From Fistulifera solaris (lineage: Eukaryota > Bacillariophyta > Bacillariophyceae > Naviculales > Stauroneidaceae), in the NCBI GenBank assembly GCA_030295235.1, contig AP026126.1, positions 682,001 through 746,000 of the forward strand: a stretch of 64,000 nucleotides of DNA. The letters run 5' to 3'. Made by a program: the position numbers and the translations under genes. Positions 34,529-46,206 of the stretch are shown here, one piece after another; position 1 is the first letter of the stretch; each line of letters begins with the position of its first letter. Under the pieces are notes generated by a model that ran no database searches, was not told the DNA's origin, and saw nothing but the letters and a program-made list of their open reading frames with translations.

Positions 34529-36449
34529 TTATTCCGAAAATTCAAATTCAGGCTCGGGTAAACCACGAATTCCTCGAGGAGCTTGTACTCGGTAGAGACC
34601 TCCACCATCCGGTCCGCGCGTCGTGATGAAGATCTGATCCAAATTCGGTCCGCCAAATGTCACAGACGTAGGGCTCTTAACAGGCAAGTGGACGATAAAG
34701 TCTATAGCTCCGCTGTTGGGATCGATGCGGACGACTTGACCAGCTCCAGTGAGGGCAACCCATAAGAAGCCATCGGCGTCTTAATAAAATGCAACAAGAA
34801 TTAGAAGGGCAAAAGATTGATTACCATCCAATTTCATTTAGCGCACGTGACTCACCTACTTGTGCGCCATCTGGACCTCCAGGCATATTTGCTGGCATGG
34901 TCCAGATCAATTTACGGTTGGACAGTTTACCTCCAAATTCGACTGGGTAGTCGAACGAGTAAATTTTCCGTGTCGGTGTATCACAAAAATACATCTTATC
35001 ACCCGATGCGGGGAAGCAAATGCAATTTGAAACACGGTAATCCATGGATTCGTCAAGTAGTGATTCCAAGTAACCATCCTTGTTCAAGCGATAAAGGCCA
35101 GCAATGTTGGCCTCTCCCAAAGGTGTTCTGTGATAAGTGTTGTACATGCCAATCACGAAACGTCCCTGGCGATCCACTCGACCGTCATTCGGCCGCGTGA
35201 CATCTGTTAGTTCGGGACGATCACACAATATCCGAGGGCCCGACGCAAAGTCTGTGGTATCGGGAGAAACGAAAAGTCCTAGAATCGCCTTTTCACCAGC
35301 AACGACAAGTGATCCCCGCTGATTGGATTCCATGAGACCAATACAGCCAACAACCGTACTTGCCAATCTTCGGTATGCTGGTTCTGTTCGTGTCAACGTC
35401 CAAATTTCACCCTCTGGAGCGGAAACCCAATATAGAGCTTGGTCTCGTACTGACCAAATGGGTGACTCGCCAAGCACATTGGTGCACGGCACCTCCAATT
35501 GCGCAGAAAGTTCCTTTGGTCGCGCATATACTCGTGACATTGTGGCAGATCCATCCACAATTCTGGTGAACGAGTCGGCCGTAAGTGATGCTCCACCAAC
35601 GAGTGCTCCGTCAACATCTGGCATACTCATCAATGAATCGACATTCTCAGGATTCACACTGCCCCCATATTGGATTCGAACACTATCGGCTGCTTGATAT
35701 CCATACACATCAGCTAAAGTTTTCCGAATGACAGTATGCGCTACCTGCGCTTGCTCTGGTGTTGCAACTTTCCCTGTTCCGATGGCCCACACAGGCTCGT
35801 AGGCGATGATAATGCGACTGATGTCATTAATGCTTACTCCTTTCAAACCTTTTCGGATTTGAACGTCACAAACACTAGCCAGTAGCTTGCTCTCGTATTC
35901 ATCTTCTGTCTCCCCGACACAGAGAATGACACCAAGACCTGGTTCCGCTAGACAAAGGTGTAATTTCTTGTTGATGTCGACATCCGACTCACCAAAGATG
36001 GCCCGACGTTCCGAATGTCCGAGCATGACATAGTCAACACCGATGGATCTCACCATAGAAGCGGAAACTTCGCCAGTATATGCTCCTGATGTCTGAAGAG
36101 CGACATTCTGTGCCCCGACCTTAATTCCAGATCCTTGCAGCACCAAGAGAGCCTCCAGAAGGAACGGAAAAGGAGGGAATACAACAACTTCGACGTCTAG
36201 TTGAGCCGGAGTGCGATGATTAACGAAGTTTGCATGCAAAAGCTTGAGTAATTGAGATGCCTCCGCAATAGTTTTAGGGTTCAATTTCCAGTTTCCAGCT
36301 ATCACAGGGCGACGTGCTTTGAAAAGAGCGAATGATGGTCGTTGATGATTCGTCAGGCTTCGGCGGTTTTTCACATGAAGCACAAACGCTCCAGTAGAAT
36401 AATCACATAACAAAATTGCTAGAAGGACGGCTGTGCAGAAAGGTTTCAT
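34529..36449 (-). CDS. TPI: Plastid-targeted triosephosphate isomerase fused to SMP-30/gluconolactonase-like domain
   Basis: Two exons, 36449-34856 and 34779-34529 (76-nt intron, donor GTGAGT), 614 residues, no frame break. A signal peptide (MKPFCTAVLLAILLCDYSTG) is followed by AFVLHVKNRRS, an ASAFAP-like plastid leader. Residues 46-300 are a full TPI: AGNWKLN (Lys), LGHSERR (His), AYEPVWAIGTG (Glu), IQYGGSV, GALVGGASL. After a short linker, residues 313-608 are an SMP-30/gluconolactonase beta-propeller: LGESPIW (metal Glu), RPNDGRVDRQGRFVIG, VSNCICFPASGDKMYFCDTP, and PDGAQVDADGFLWVA across the intron. TPI interconverts DHAP and G3P. SMP-30 proteins hydrolyse sugar lactones; the link of the two activities is unexplained. 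Confidence 0.94.
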
Positions 36450-36752
36450 GATAGAAGAAAAGGCAACAATTTATTTGGTTGTATAATAAGAAACTAGTAG
36501 ATGATTGTCTAGCCCATCGATCTTTCTCGCATCATCATCATCCGTTCACAATAATGTCAATAAATGTCGCACTGGCATTTTCACGGTTTCGAAGAGGGTT
36601 TGCGTTATTGCCGGATGGATGCAATCGTAAAAATTCAAAGAGAAACAAGAACAGCTGCCTCATCATTCTGATCTTTCATCTGCTGTTCTAATAATCTGAT
36701 CATTCATCTGCTGTTCTGATAAGAAATTCTTGTTACTCATCAATCATCAATC

Positions 36753-37016
36753 ATGGCTGAACATAATTCCTCAGCGCCACAATCTGCTCCCAAAGAAGAC
36801 GAAGGCGTGTCTGCCTTGCAATTCGCCATCATGGCGGTCGTTCTCGGATCGTCTGCTGGCATGACATTGTACACGAAACGGACCGGTTCAATGTTACAAA
36901 CTATGAATCAAATAACGCAGAATCAGCTTGCCAAAAATCCGCCCAAGTTTGGACCTCCCACCAAGAAAGAATGGGAAAAGTTGCGTCCACGGTTTGAAAA
37001 AGATGATTTCTTTTAG
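36753..37016 (+). CDS. Small single-helix membrane protein, unknown
   Basis: An 87-residue frame with clean start and stop. One hydrophobic helix (LQFAIMAVVLGSSAGMTLY, residues about 22-40) is followed by a basic and proline-containing tail (FGPPTKKEWEKLRPRFEKDDFF). Composition looks like a real protein and resembles small mitochondrial inner-membrane proteins in layout, but I recognise no family. Not supported by neighbours. Confidence 0.5.
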   Translation: MAEHNSSAPQSAPKEDEGVSALQFAIMAVVLGSSAGMTLYTKRTGSMLQTMNQITQNQLAKNPPKFGPPTKKEWEKLRPRFEKDDFF

Positions 37017-37945
37017 TGACGAAAGGACAAATGAATCCTATTTGCCCGAGTGTTCTGGAGTTGATTATCCTATCCAAGAGTTTTCTTTTCTGTTTACATG
37101 ATGCCTTTCATCCCTTCCTAACGCAGAATCATTCCATCAGTTGATGATTTTTACTCCGTACATCTTATCCGATGGATCAGATCATTCTTTTATGAGGTCG
37201 ATTCTGACTTTCATATCAATAAATGACAAATGTGATTAAACACTTATGAAAGGAAGGATGCGGCCAATAGTTTTAACTAGTCGTTCTAAAACGTTACTGG
37301 TACGATGTTATGCCTTAGTGAAAGAAAGTCGTCTTGGGTGAACCTCGTCGGAATATCAAAGTGTTATGCCTTTTTGTTCAAATGTGTGTGATATACTTTG
37401 AAAGTTAACTTTCTTAGAACACACTTGCTGATGTTTTTTAGCTTTTGCTATCATTATCTAGTCTATGCCGTTATGCTCTTCGCGCGATGATCGTTGGATT
37501 ACTACGAGTATAGTCCGAAGTGTAGGCTACCTTTCTCACGAATGGATTTTAGTCATGAGTCAGTTGGGTTTAGCACCGTTTATTAGCCTAAACATGAGGC
37601 TCGTGAGTTTATATCAAGGTTGGTCCACCTTATTTTAAGATTAAACTTGTCCCGCTGCATTTGTTCTCCATTTCAACAATAATTAGCCATACAAACCACG
37701 ATTCTTCGTCGAACATCACACCTAGAGTATGATACATCATGGTGTTGGGGGCAGAGAAGGAGGACCATTTTCATGAGACTGGATTTCAGTCATGAATCCG
37801 TCAAAAGATTTTTTGACGTTTTTCTTTTTCTCGTCGCCTCTTTGCTGTCATCACTTAAGAAAAGATATTGTTACCTTTCGATCAAAATAAAATGTAAGTA
37901 AATGATACTAGTCAAGTGTAATTGTATTCACCGTAGAATAGGATC
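37017..37945. other. intergenic with two dispersed repeat copies
   Basis: 0.93 kb gap with no gene. Contains TACTCCGTA (37152-37160) and dispersed repeat copies at about 37516-37560 (GAAGTGTAGGCTACC head and full tail) and 37761-37798 (GACTGGATTTCAGTCATGA). Confidence 0.6.
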
Positions 37946-39201
37946 ATGATTTACAGGGTCAAAAAGGGATTTGTATTCACAACAACTCTGTTTTATGTCG
38001 TCTTTCGACTTGACGCATCATCAGCCTTCACTCGAAACGCTTTTCGCAGGTCGGTCGCTCCATCTTCTCTTACTTTCCAAAAATCATTCTATTTCCTACT
38101 CTCACTATCTTCTTTCTTTATACCGATAGACACTCAGGAACTAGTATTTACCACCATCGATCATCATTACAAATGTCAGCGATCGGATTTATTGGAATTG
38201 GTATCATGGGCGAAGGAATGGCGGCTCGTCTTATCACCGAAGGGATTGCCGGCTCGGAAGACAAACCTCTCGTCATTTGGAATCGCTCCAGTGAGAAATG
38301 CACGGCCCTTGTAGAAAAATTCCCCGACAAGAACCTTGTCGTAAAAGGAACGCCCCGTGAGGTTGTAGAGGCTTGTGCGGTAACCTACAGTATGCTTTCC
38401 ACTCCGGAAGCGAGTAAGGCGGTCTTTGAAATGGAAGACGATGGAGTGTTGGCTGGTGTTTCGGAGGGGAAATCGATTGTCGATTGTGCTACTTTAGCGG
38501 AAGTGGATATGAAACGAATGAATGATGCTGTAGTAGCGAAAGGAGGGTAAGAATTATTTCGTCGTACGACAACATTGAGTTTTGATTTTTGAAAACACTC
38601 ACCTGCTTGCTCAATTTGGAATCACCGTTCAGTCGTTTTCTAGAAGCACCAGTATCAGGCTCCAAAGCCCCTGCGGCAACTGGGGCGCTTATCTTCTTAT
38701 GTGCTGGATCGAAAGATCTCTTCAAAGAAATCGAAAACAACGGGCTGAATGCAATGGGAAAAGGCGAGTCATTACTTTGGAAATGAGGTGGGAAGGGGTA
38801 CTCGAGCAAAGCTCGTTGTGAACAGTCTCATGGGGACCATGTTGGCAGCGTTTGGTGAAGCGCTAGCCTTGTCAGAATCCGTGGGCCTTGATCCTAACAA
38901 GATGATTGAAATCATTGGTCAAGGTGCCATTCAAAGTCCCGTGTACGCTTTAAAAGGTCCGAAAATGATTGTCAAGGACCATGCACCGAATTTCCCTTTG
39001 AAACATGCTCATAAAGACATGGCTTTGGCGTCTGAAATGGCGGCCCGGGCGAAAGTTGAATTCTCGGTGATGGATCGGGCGGAAGAACTGTTCCGGTCCG
39101 CCCGCGAGGACACTGAGTTGAACGTTGGTGACGAAGATTTTAGTGCGATTTTTGAGAAGATTCACAAAGAGAGCGACAGTGAGTTTTCCAGGCAACGTTA
39201 A
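37946..39201 (+). CDS. Plastid-targeted beta-hydroxyacid dehydrogenase (GLYR type)
   Basis: Three exons: 37946-38049, 38130-38546 and 38633-39201 (introns 80 and 86 nt); about 362 residues. Exon 1 codes a signal peptide ending in DASSAF and a basic, Ser-rich stretch, a typical bipartite plastid leader; its splice phase joins the enzyme exactly. The enzyme starts MSAIGFIGIGIMGEGMA (NAD(P) binding GxGxMG). LEAPVSGSKAPAATG is the substrate-binding block. GTRAKLVVNSLMGTM carries the catalytic Lys. Closest to glyoxylate/succinic-semialdehyde reductases. One surplus base near 38760 (AAAAGG) must be dropped to give MGKASHYFGNEVG. If the leader exon is not used, translation could start at the ATG at 38173 and give a cytosolic form. 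Confidence 0.85.
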
Positions 39202-39954
39202 ATCACGGTTCGGTCGGCTAGAGTGCGACGATCGACGACCAGTCACTGAAGAAAAGTGTCCAGCCTCCTATGTTTAGATCACCAAGCGAATGATGAAATA
39301 GTTAAGGTTTTGCTGTTTCAGTAAGCTTTGCACCGTTGACTCCTAGATTAGAACCACAGCGACTGTAATACTGCGGGCATCTAGCACTTGGAAGGGACAG
39401 AACGAGAAGATTTTTCGGTTTTCCTCTTTCGAATTCCGGAACCTGTTCCATCCGTTCAATGGCTTGGGACCCGCACTTTTTACTATCGCACGTGATGAGA
39501 GCGAGCTGAGTGAAGTCTTGGCTTGGGGTTTGCGCGCGTCGATTGCGGGTTTCTCGTGCCCGTGCCGAAAAAACGAAAAGTGGCTGTCTGAGCGGCAATC
39601 TTTAGCTTTTGGCACCGTGGCGGAACATGACATCACGCTCGTGATGACGAACGCATTTGGATTTTCTAAGTAAGGATTTCGATACGACATCAGAATTGAT
39701 GACAAAAATCCATCTCATTGAATACCGCTTCAAGTTTTCCTCCGGAAATTTGAATTTGTCTCAATTGCTGACAATACCAGGTAAACTACAAACGGACAAG
39801 CAAACACTCCCCCTCGGAATACACACCATCCTGTTGTTGATTTCATTCATATCTGTCGACTTCGAGCAGTATTTCAACTTCGAAGTTGTTATTCGTGAGA
39901 AGATCGAATCTTTCTTGTTTCTGGTACACTCTCCATCGAATAGAATTATTTAGC
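39202..39954. other. intergenic, no gene I can support
   Basis: 0.75 kb. A 120-codon minus frame (39343-39705) and overlapping plus frames exist, but none shows a recognised domain or a consistent start context. Confidence 0.4.
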
Positions 39955-41639
39955 ATGACGATCAAGACTCTCACGAAGCGTTCTTCGGAGCTTGCTCTGG
40001 CCTCAATACGGTAAGTTGAACCTGCCGTCTCTGCTTGGCATGAACGTGCGCGCTCGTGGCAACAACTCATGAACTGACCATGAAACATGAAATTCTTCGC
40101 CACAGTGAAGAAACGGATATGAATACAGCGTTAACGGTATCTGCTTCCGTTTTGGAGGCTTGGAACTCTCTCCCCTCCGATGTTCGCAGTGCTCTCGTCA
40201 CCCTCGAGATGCGACGGAACAAGGAGGAAGACAAGGCTCAAGCACCGCGTCGTTCACGAGCGACACTTCGGAGTCGGATGGTGGCAGTGGTACAGAGAAA
40301 ACAGACAGATCACTTGAAGTGATTGAGAGGGATGATGCCCGAGGCACGACGACGGTTCTGAAGCCTTTAGAGCGCGCCCCCCAAAACGTTTTCGAGTTTT
40401 CCAAGACTCTTAAACAAGAATCGACGACGGTGGAGAAAACATCGGCTACTTTGGTAACCACAAAGAAGACTATTATTACACGCACACGTGGTTGGAGGAA
40501 CGTTTTCTCTTTGCCCATTTCCTACGATGTCGACATTATTCCTCACGGAACAATTCTGGAACCGACGAATCCTCAACTACTCGAGGCTACAGGAAGCCAC
40601 CCAGAAGGCTACAATCGACGCTTTGCTGTGATTGATGAAACGATTGCGAGAATCTATGGCGATAAAATCGTGGCTTATTTTAAGGCACAAGGCATTGAAC
40701 TGACCACGTGCATCCTTCCAGGCGGCGAGTCGGATAAACGTCCAGAAGCTGTCGACCGGTTATTGGATGAATTGTGCGCTTACAAACTACGTCGCCGTGA
40801 ACCTTTCCTTGCCATTGGAGGAGGAGTCATTCTTGATATTGCAGGAATGGCTGCTTGCCTCTACCGTCGTGGTGTGCCTTTTGTCCGGGTGCCGACAACA
40901 CTTCTTGCCATCGTCGACGCCAGCGTGGGAGTAAAAAACGGAGTAGATTATTGCTGCGATCTTACCAATGATACGTACAAGAATCGAGTGGGCTCCTTTA
41001 TGCCCCTTCGTCGTGCCTCCTGGACTCGTCGTTCATCCAATCTCAAGATGAAAGAAATATTTGCAACGGTTTTGGCGAGATCTTGAAACTAGCCTTGGTT
41101 CGTTCGGTTGATTTGTTTGAGCTGCTTGAGACTCACGGCAAGGCGCTAGTTGATACTCGCTTTGCTCCGAACTCATCCGTTCCAGAAGAAGTGGCTACCC
41201 GCATTATTGACCTATCTATTCAGATTATGTTGGAAGAGCTTGGACCCAATCTCTGGGAGCATAATTTGGAAAGATGTGTGGACTATGGCCACACATTCAG
41301 CAAGCTTCTTGAGATGGTCCCTGGAGCGGATATCATGCACGGCGAAGCTGTGAATGTTGATGGCTTCTTTGCTGCGTAATCAGCTTCCTCCGAGGTTACA
41401 TTCCGCGCGAAACTGTGGATCGAGTCTTCAAATGCATGAAATCGATTGGTCTTCCAACGAACTCTGCCGACTTAGATTCGGAACTTGCATGGCAGAGTTG
41501 CAAAGATGCCGTCGAGCATCGTCATGGTGAACAAAGAATCCCACTCATAACCGATATTGGTGAGAGTATTTGTGTTAGTGACATTACACCTGAAGAGCTA
41601 GACCGCGCTCTTGAAGTAATGAAAGAGTTTCCCCATTAG
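39955..41639 (+). CDS. Sedoheptulose-7-phosphate cyclase-like (EEVS/DDGS family) enzyme
   Basis: Exons 39955-40010 and 40106-41639 (95-nt intron); about 530 residues. A Ser/Thr-rich N-terminal region of about 140 residues precedes a dehydroquinate-synthase-fold domain: IGGGVILDIAGMAACLYRRG, RVPTTLLAIVDASVGVKNG, YKNRVGSF, GEILKLALVRSVDLFELLE, MLEELGPNLWEHNLER, VDYGHTFS and MHGEAVNVDGFF. The EELxPNLWE and YRRGxPFxRVPTT segments point to sugar-phosphate cyclases that make 2-epi-5-epi-valiolone or desmethyl-4-deoxygadusol (gadusol/mycosporine route), rather than to shikimate DHQS. Three single-base gaps (near 40234, 41001 and 41380) must be filled to keep the frame. No MAA pathway partner gene is adjacent. 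Product is inferred. Confidence 0.8.
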
Positions 41640-41705
41640 CTAGGCGTACTGCACAAGTCGATATGCTGCCACTCAAAGCGTATCACAAAAATGACTTCCG
41701 TGTGA

Positions 41706-41811
41706 TAGTTATTCGCTACAACGTGGCGCTCTAATTAATAAGTTCGAGATTGTGATGTTAGTTATTCGCTACAACGTAGCGCTCTAATTAATAAGTTCGA
41801 GATTGTGATGT
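41706..41811. repeat. two tandem 53-bp repeats
   Basis: Copies 41706-41758 and 41759-41811 differ at one base (GTGGCG versus GTAGCG). They sit between the convergent ends of the cyclase-like gene and CTR9. Confidence 0.95.
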
Positions 41812-41841
41812 TCTGTTTAAAGTCGATCTTATTCATCGTCC

Positions 41842-44800
41842 TCAAAGACTCGCCTTTTTCTTTTTTGGTTGGTCGCCATCATTCTCTTCTCCGTCGCGTT
41901 TGTCTGGTCGAACTAGCTCATCATCACTATTGCTGTCGTCGCCAAAAAGCTCTTGATTATTACCAACGCCCAGAATTTCGTCGTCGCTTTCATTTGCGCT
42001 GTTGTCCCTTTCAGCATTGGTTGCTTTGGCTGCGGGCTTTTTCGAAGTATCTTCGTCCTCTTCGTCGCTGTCGCCAAATAACTCTGATTTAGTCGCAACA
42101 GCTTTAGCACTGGACGCTGGTGGGGCGTCACTTCCTTCATCGTCGCTATCTCCGAAAAGGCCGGCCTTCGTTCTGGTCGCCTCGCCGCTATTTCTATCAG
42201 GTTCATTGTCTCTACTTTCATCGTCATCCGAGTCGTCGTCAAACAGCGCCTGCTTGTTCTGATCATCTTCAACGATAAAGTCATCTGTGTGATTGCGTTT
42301 TCGAGCCTTCTTTTCTTTTTCTGACTGTTCAGCAGCTTGTTGTTGTTGCCAACCTTGTCGAAGTTCCTCCATCTTTTGCATCTTCGCCGCTGCTTTCATA
42401 TCGCGCTCTTCTTGAAGTTTCGCCTCTTCTGCCTTCTTGATAGCCAACTTAATCTGCTCCTCTTTCTGAGCTGCTTCGGCTGCAAGTCGCCGGATTTCGC
42501 GTTCTGCAACTTCATCTTCGGCACGTTTCTTTTCGTCTTCTAAATGGGATTGAGCACTTCCAATATTAGCTTTGCAATGCTTCAAGAAGTCTTCCAGTAC
42601 CGAGGTCTTGATATTGATTTTCTGTGTGCCCTCTTCTTTTTGTTTCAAAATCCCTTCCACTATCACAAGGCTCTCTTCTAAGCCCTTCAGAGCCTCCTCT
42701 ACTTCTTCAACAGTTCGGGGGATATTTCTAATTTGTTTCTGTAAGACGCAATTAGCGGCTTGCAGCTTTGTCATGCACAAGTTATACTGGACGACGACTT
42801 CCTTTTTCGGTGCACGTTTTGAGAGAGCAGTAGTCAGGTACTCCATGGCTTGTTTATAGCGTCCGTCGGCTGGGGCAGCATTTGAATCGTTAGATAACTC
42901 GGTGTGTCTCGCCCAATCGAAGTAGGCGAACGCTATGTAAAGAAGAACGTCGACAAGGTCTTCCACACGACTCTTCGAAGTTGTTGGCGTCGCTACATCT
43001 TCGATTCGTTTCATATAATTCTGATACATCTGCAAAGCCTCAGGGTGCTTCTTCTGTGCCAAGTAAATGTGACCTAAATTCAAGAGAGCGTCAGCGATGC
43101 TATCCTCACTGACTTCGCGTACACGCCCGAAGATCTCTTTGGCTTTGAAGATTTCTCCCTTCTCAGCCAGAACAGTTCCAAGTCCATTTGCGGCATAAGC
43201 ATTCAGTGGGTCTTTCAAAAGAATTCGTTTGTAATAATCAGAAGCGTACTGGAGATGCTTAGCGTATCGTTGTTCCGATACGTGCAGAGTCTCGAAGTAG
43301 ATATTTCCCATGCTTAGAGCAGCGTATGCTTCTACAGACGGAATTTTCTTGCCCATCAGCCCTTCAAAGACATCTTGAGCAGGTTTCCAATCGCACAACG
43401 ATAAGTGAAGGTTTCCAATCAATGTAAGTACCTCAGAGTTACCAGGCGACGACGCTGCGGCAATTTTTAACCACTCAGAGCATTCTTTGAGAGAACCACT
43501 ATCGACGGCAATGCATGCTAGCCGTAAGTAGCTATTGACATACGCTGGATTTCGTTTCGTGATTGCCTTATGGAGCTCGATAGCTGCTAATGCTCGTCCT
43601 GTTGCTTCATGGAGACGGGCAATATTGAAGATAACTGTTGTAGCATTGGGCATATCCAACAATCGATTCTCGCGCTTCACCTTCAAACTCAGTCGTTTAT
43701 TCTCAGTCACGTCAACGCTAGCATCATTTTCATCGGTATCTTTAGGGACATACTCATCAGCCAAATGAAGAAGAAGATTACCACTCTCATTATCAACAGA
43801 CTCCACTTTGGTTTGAAAGAGTTCTCCAAGACGAATGTGATCGCCTGCGGAGATAACAAATACATCGGTAGATGCAGACGTGACTATTTTAACGACGTTC
43901 TTCTCGTCGCCATCTACGACTTCAACTTCTGTCTCTGGTGACAAGGACAAGAAATCGAAGAAGAGAGAGTTGTCTGGATGGCGAATTTCACCACCAATCA
44001 CTCCTACATTTTCCAGTTCCGCTTTGCTGTATTCTCCAGTTTCATCCAAAGATGCTAGAGCTTGCTTGTACATTTTTAAAGCCTCATCATACTTTCTTGT
44101 TTCCTGGCATAGCACGCCCATGTTTGTAAGAATATGCGAAGGCACTGGAACGCCTTCACGATTCATCAAATCGACAGCTTTCTGATATTTTTGTAGCGAC
44201 TTCGGATAAAAAGTCCTGTGTTGCTGCAATGCCATGGCCTCTAAAACAACTAGTTCCGGATTCAATGGATCTAATTCAATCGCCTGGCGTAAATGCGTGA
44301 GTCCTTCGTCGAGATGCTTTCCCAAATGGACTTGCAACAACCCGAGTAAGCCCAATGCATCCGTGGCTTTGCTACTGGACCGCACAAGTTCTTGCAACTC
44401 GTTCGCGGCTTCATTATATTCTTTCCTGACAATTAGCGTTTGTGCCAATCCAAATCGCGCTGGATTCAAGCCGGGGTACAGATCGCAAGCCTTTCGGTAA
44501 AACTTGTGAGCATTGTCCATGTCTTCGCGGGCGTGGTAGACGCGCGCCAAAAAGAACAATGATTCAGCTTGAATTTCTTTCACTCGAGTGCTCTTGTAGG
44601 CGCCTTTGGCCAATGCTATGACACGTTCGTAGTCTTTCTTCCACGCCTTGAGGCCGTCCGTGGACTCTTCTTTCCAGGGCTTGCTCATCGTGAAAGTCGA
44701 TCCTTCCAGATCCTCTTCTTCGTCGGCCATTTCCTTAACCGATGCTTCAAAGTTGGTGCCGATGCGGATGGGTTCTCCTGGATCCAATGGAATCGGCTGT

Positions 44801-45733
44801 GACGACTTGACAATCACTGAGCCTTGGGTGACTTGTACGACGCCCGGAAGTGGCGTCCATTTCCAAAAAGTAATGATTGGCAAGATGATTCTGCACCATG
44901 GCATTGGAATGATCCAACAAATTTGCCATGGACATGAGTTTAATTGCACGTTCGGTTCGGCTAGCATAATCTTGAGCTGTCTCGTCCAATGCGGCCATGT
45001 CGAGTACAGCGGAGCCAACCATGGCTTCGACACAATCCGGGTCGATTTGCAAAGCCCTTGTAAACGCCGCTTTGGCTCGGTCCACCTGTCCAAGCTGGTA
45101 ACACGTCAAGCCAAACGCCGTCCTCATCGCCGCAGAAGCAGTGGGATGGTTTGGATATCTTCGAATAGCGGTAGCGTAATGATTCTGCGCTCCTTCGTAG
45201 TCTCCTTGCCCATACAAAACAGCAGCCATCCCTAGCAACGCGGGCAGAACGGGCCCACACTGCTTCAATGTTGTTTGGAAGAAGAACTTCGCTTGATCCG
45301 CTCCACCCTTCCCCCAGTTAAGTAACCCACGTCCTATCCACGTCATAGGAAAAAAGGTATCAATTTTCCCGGCTTGTGTGAAGCGCTGATCCGCTTGCTG
45401 CTGTTGCATTTCATCGGGATTCTCCATCAAATGCGCTATCCCACACGCCGCCAACAAACGCACTCGTTCTTGTTTATCATTTGTTTCCAGTTCACACGCT
45501 TCTTCAAGTACCGCTAACGCATCGGCCGCTTGCTTGTTTTGAGAATAAAAGAGAGCCGACGCGGCCCAGAGGTCACCCGATGCCGCTTCGTCCCGGAGGA
45601 CTTGTTTGAGTACCGCAGCGGACGTCTGCGCGACTTCGTCAGGGAACATTTCAATAAACAGTCCATCTTTTATTTTGATCGGAATAATCAGAGTTTCTTC
45701 CTCGGGAAGAGGCAATCCGGATTCGACCGCCAT
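41842..45733 (-). CDS. CTR9: PAF1 complex subunit CTR9 (TPR protein)
   Basis: About 1296 residues in one exon. CTR9 is the TPR scaffold of the PAF1 complex, which travels with RNA polymerase II and supports histone modification. TPR blocks typical of the family are visible: AFGLTCYQLGQVDRAKAAFTRALQIDP, NHLANHYF, GLLQVHLG, TLIGNLHLSL, YAANGLGTVLAEKGE and LNLGHIYLAQKKHPEALQMY. A long charged coiled coil (EEQIKLAIKKAEEAKLQEERD) precedes an acidic tail with four LFGDSD-like repeats. Two related short inserts lie within the TPR region (near residues 293-347 and 611-659). One frame break at a T5 run near 44864 (four T gives NHYFWKWTPLPG). Start is the ATG at 45733. Confidence 0.94.
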
Positions 45734-45978
45734 GGTACTTTGTGAATTGTGTGTCCATTTTGCGACGGATCATCTCTTTGCGCTACGAAATATGTGTAGA
45801 CGGGCGGCGGACATGCAAAACATCCGCAGCAATTAAATTCCGGGTCCCCCTTTGTCGATTAACAATTCCCCACGAAGCCGACGTGAAGCGTACGTAAACT
45901 TTCGAAGGGCTGCCTCTTTCATTCTTATTATTACAAGAAGCCTTGTGGGTCTTTCTGTGGTTGCAAGTGATCAAAACA

Positions 45979-46206
45979 ATGCAGTGCACTACTAATGTGA
46001 ATACGACAAAGAAACCATCGTCGTCAACATCCGACGCGGACACAATGTCTTCGTTGTCGGCCGATCCAGTACCCAGATTGCCTCCGCGAAGCTGTACTGT
46101 TGGATCGGTTTCGGTTGCAGAAAGGGTGAGGCGTTGGTCGCAAGCTCACGCGAATGCGAGAGGAAACATGGACAATTTTGCGGAAAACCAAAAGGGATGC
46201 TTTTGA
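45979..46206 (+). CDS. Possible small protein, unknown
   Basis: A 75-codon frame (MQCTTNVNTTKKPSSS...), divergent from CTR9 by 245 bp. It contains SVAERVRRWSQAHANARG, a helix-like segment with a pattern often seen in diatom proteins, and ends QKGCF. Could be chance; no family recognised. Confidence 0.3.
   Translation: MQCTTNVNTTKKPSSSTSDADTMSSLSADPVPRLPPRSCTVGSVSVAERVRRWSQAHANARGNMDNFAENQKGCF

Noticed and set aside
39343-39705. 120-codon minus-strand frame between GLYR and the cyclase
   Set aside because: No recognisable domain and overlapping frames on both strands; looks like chance.
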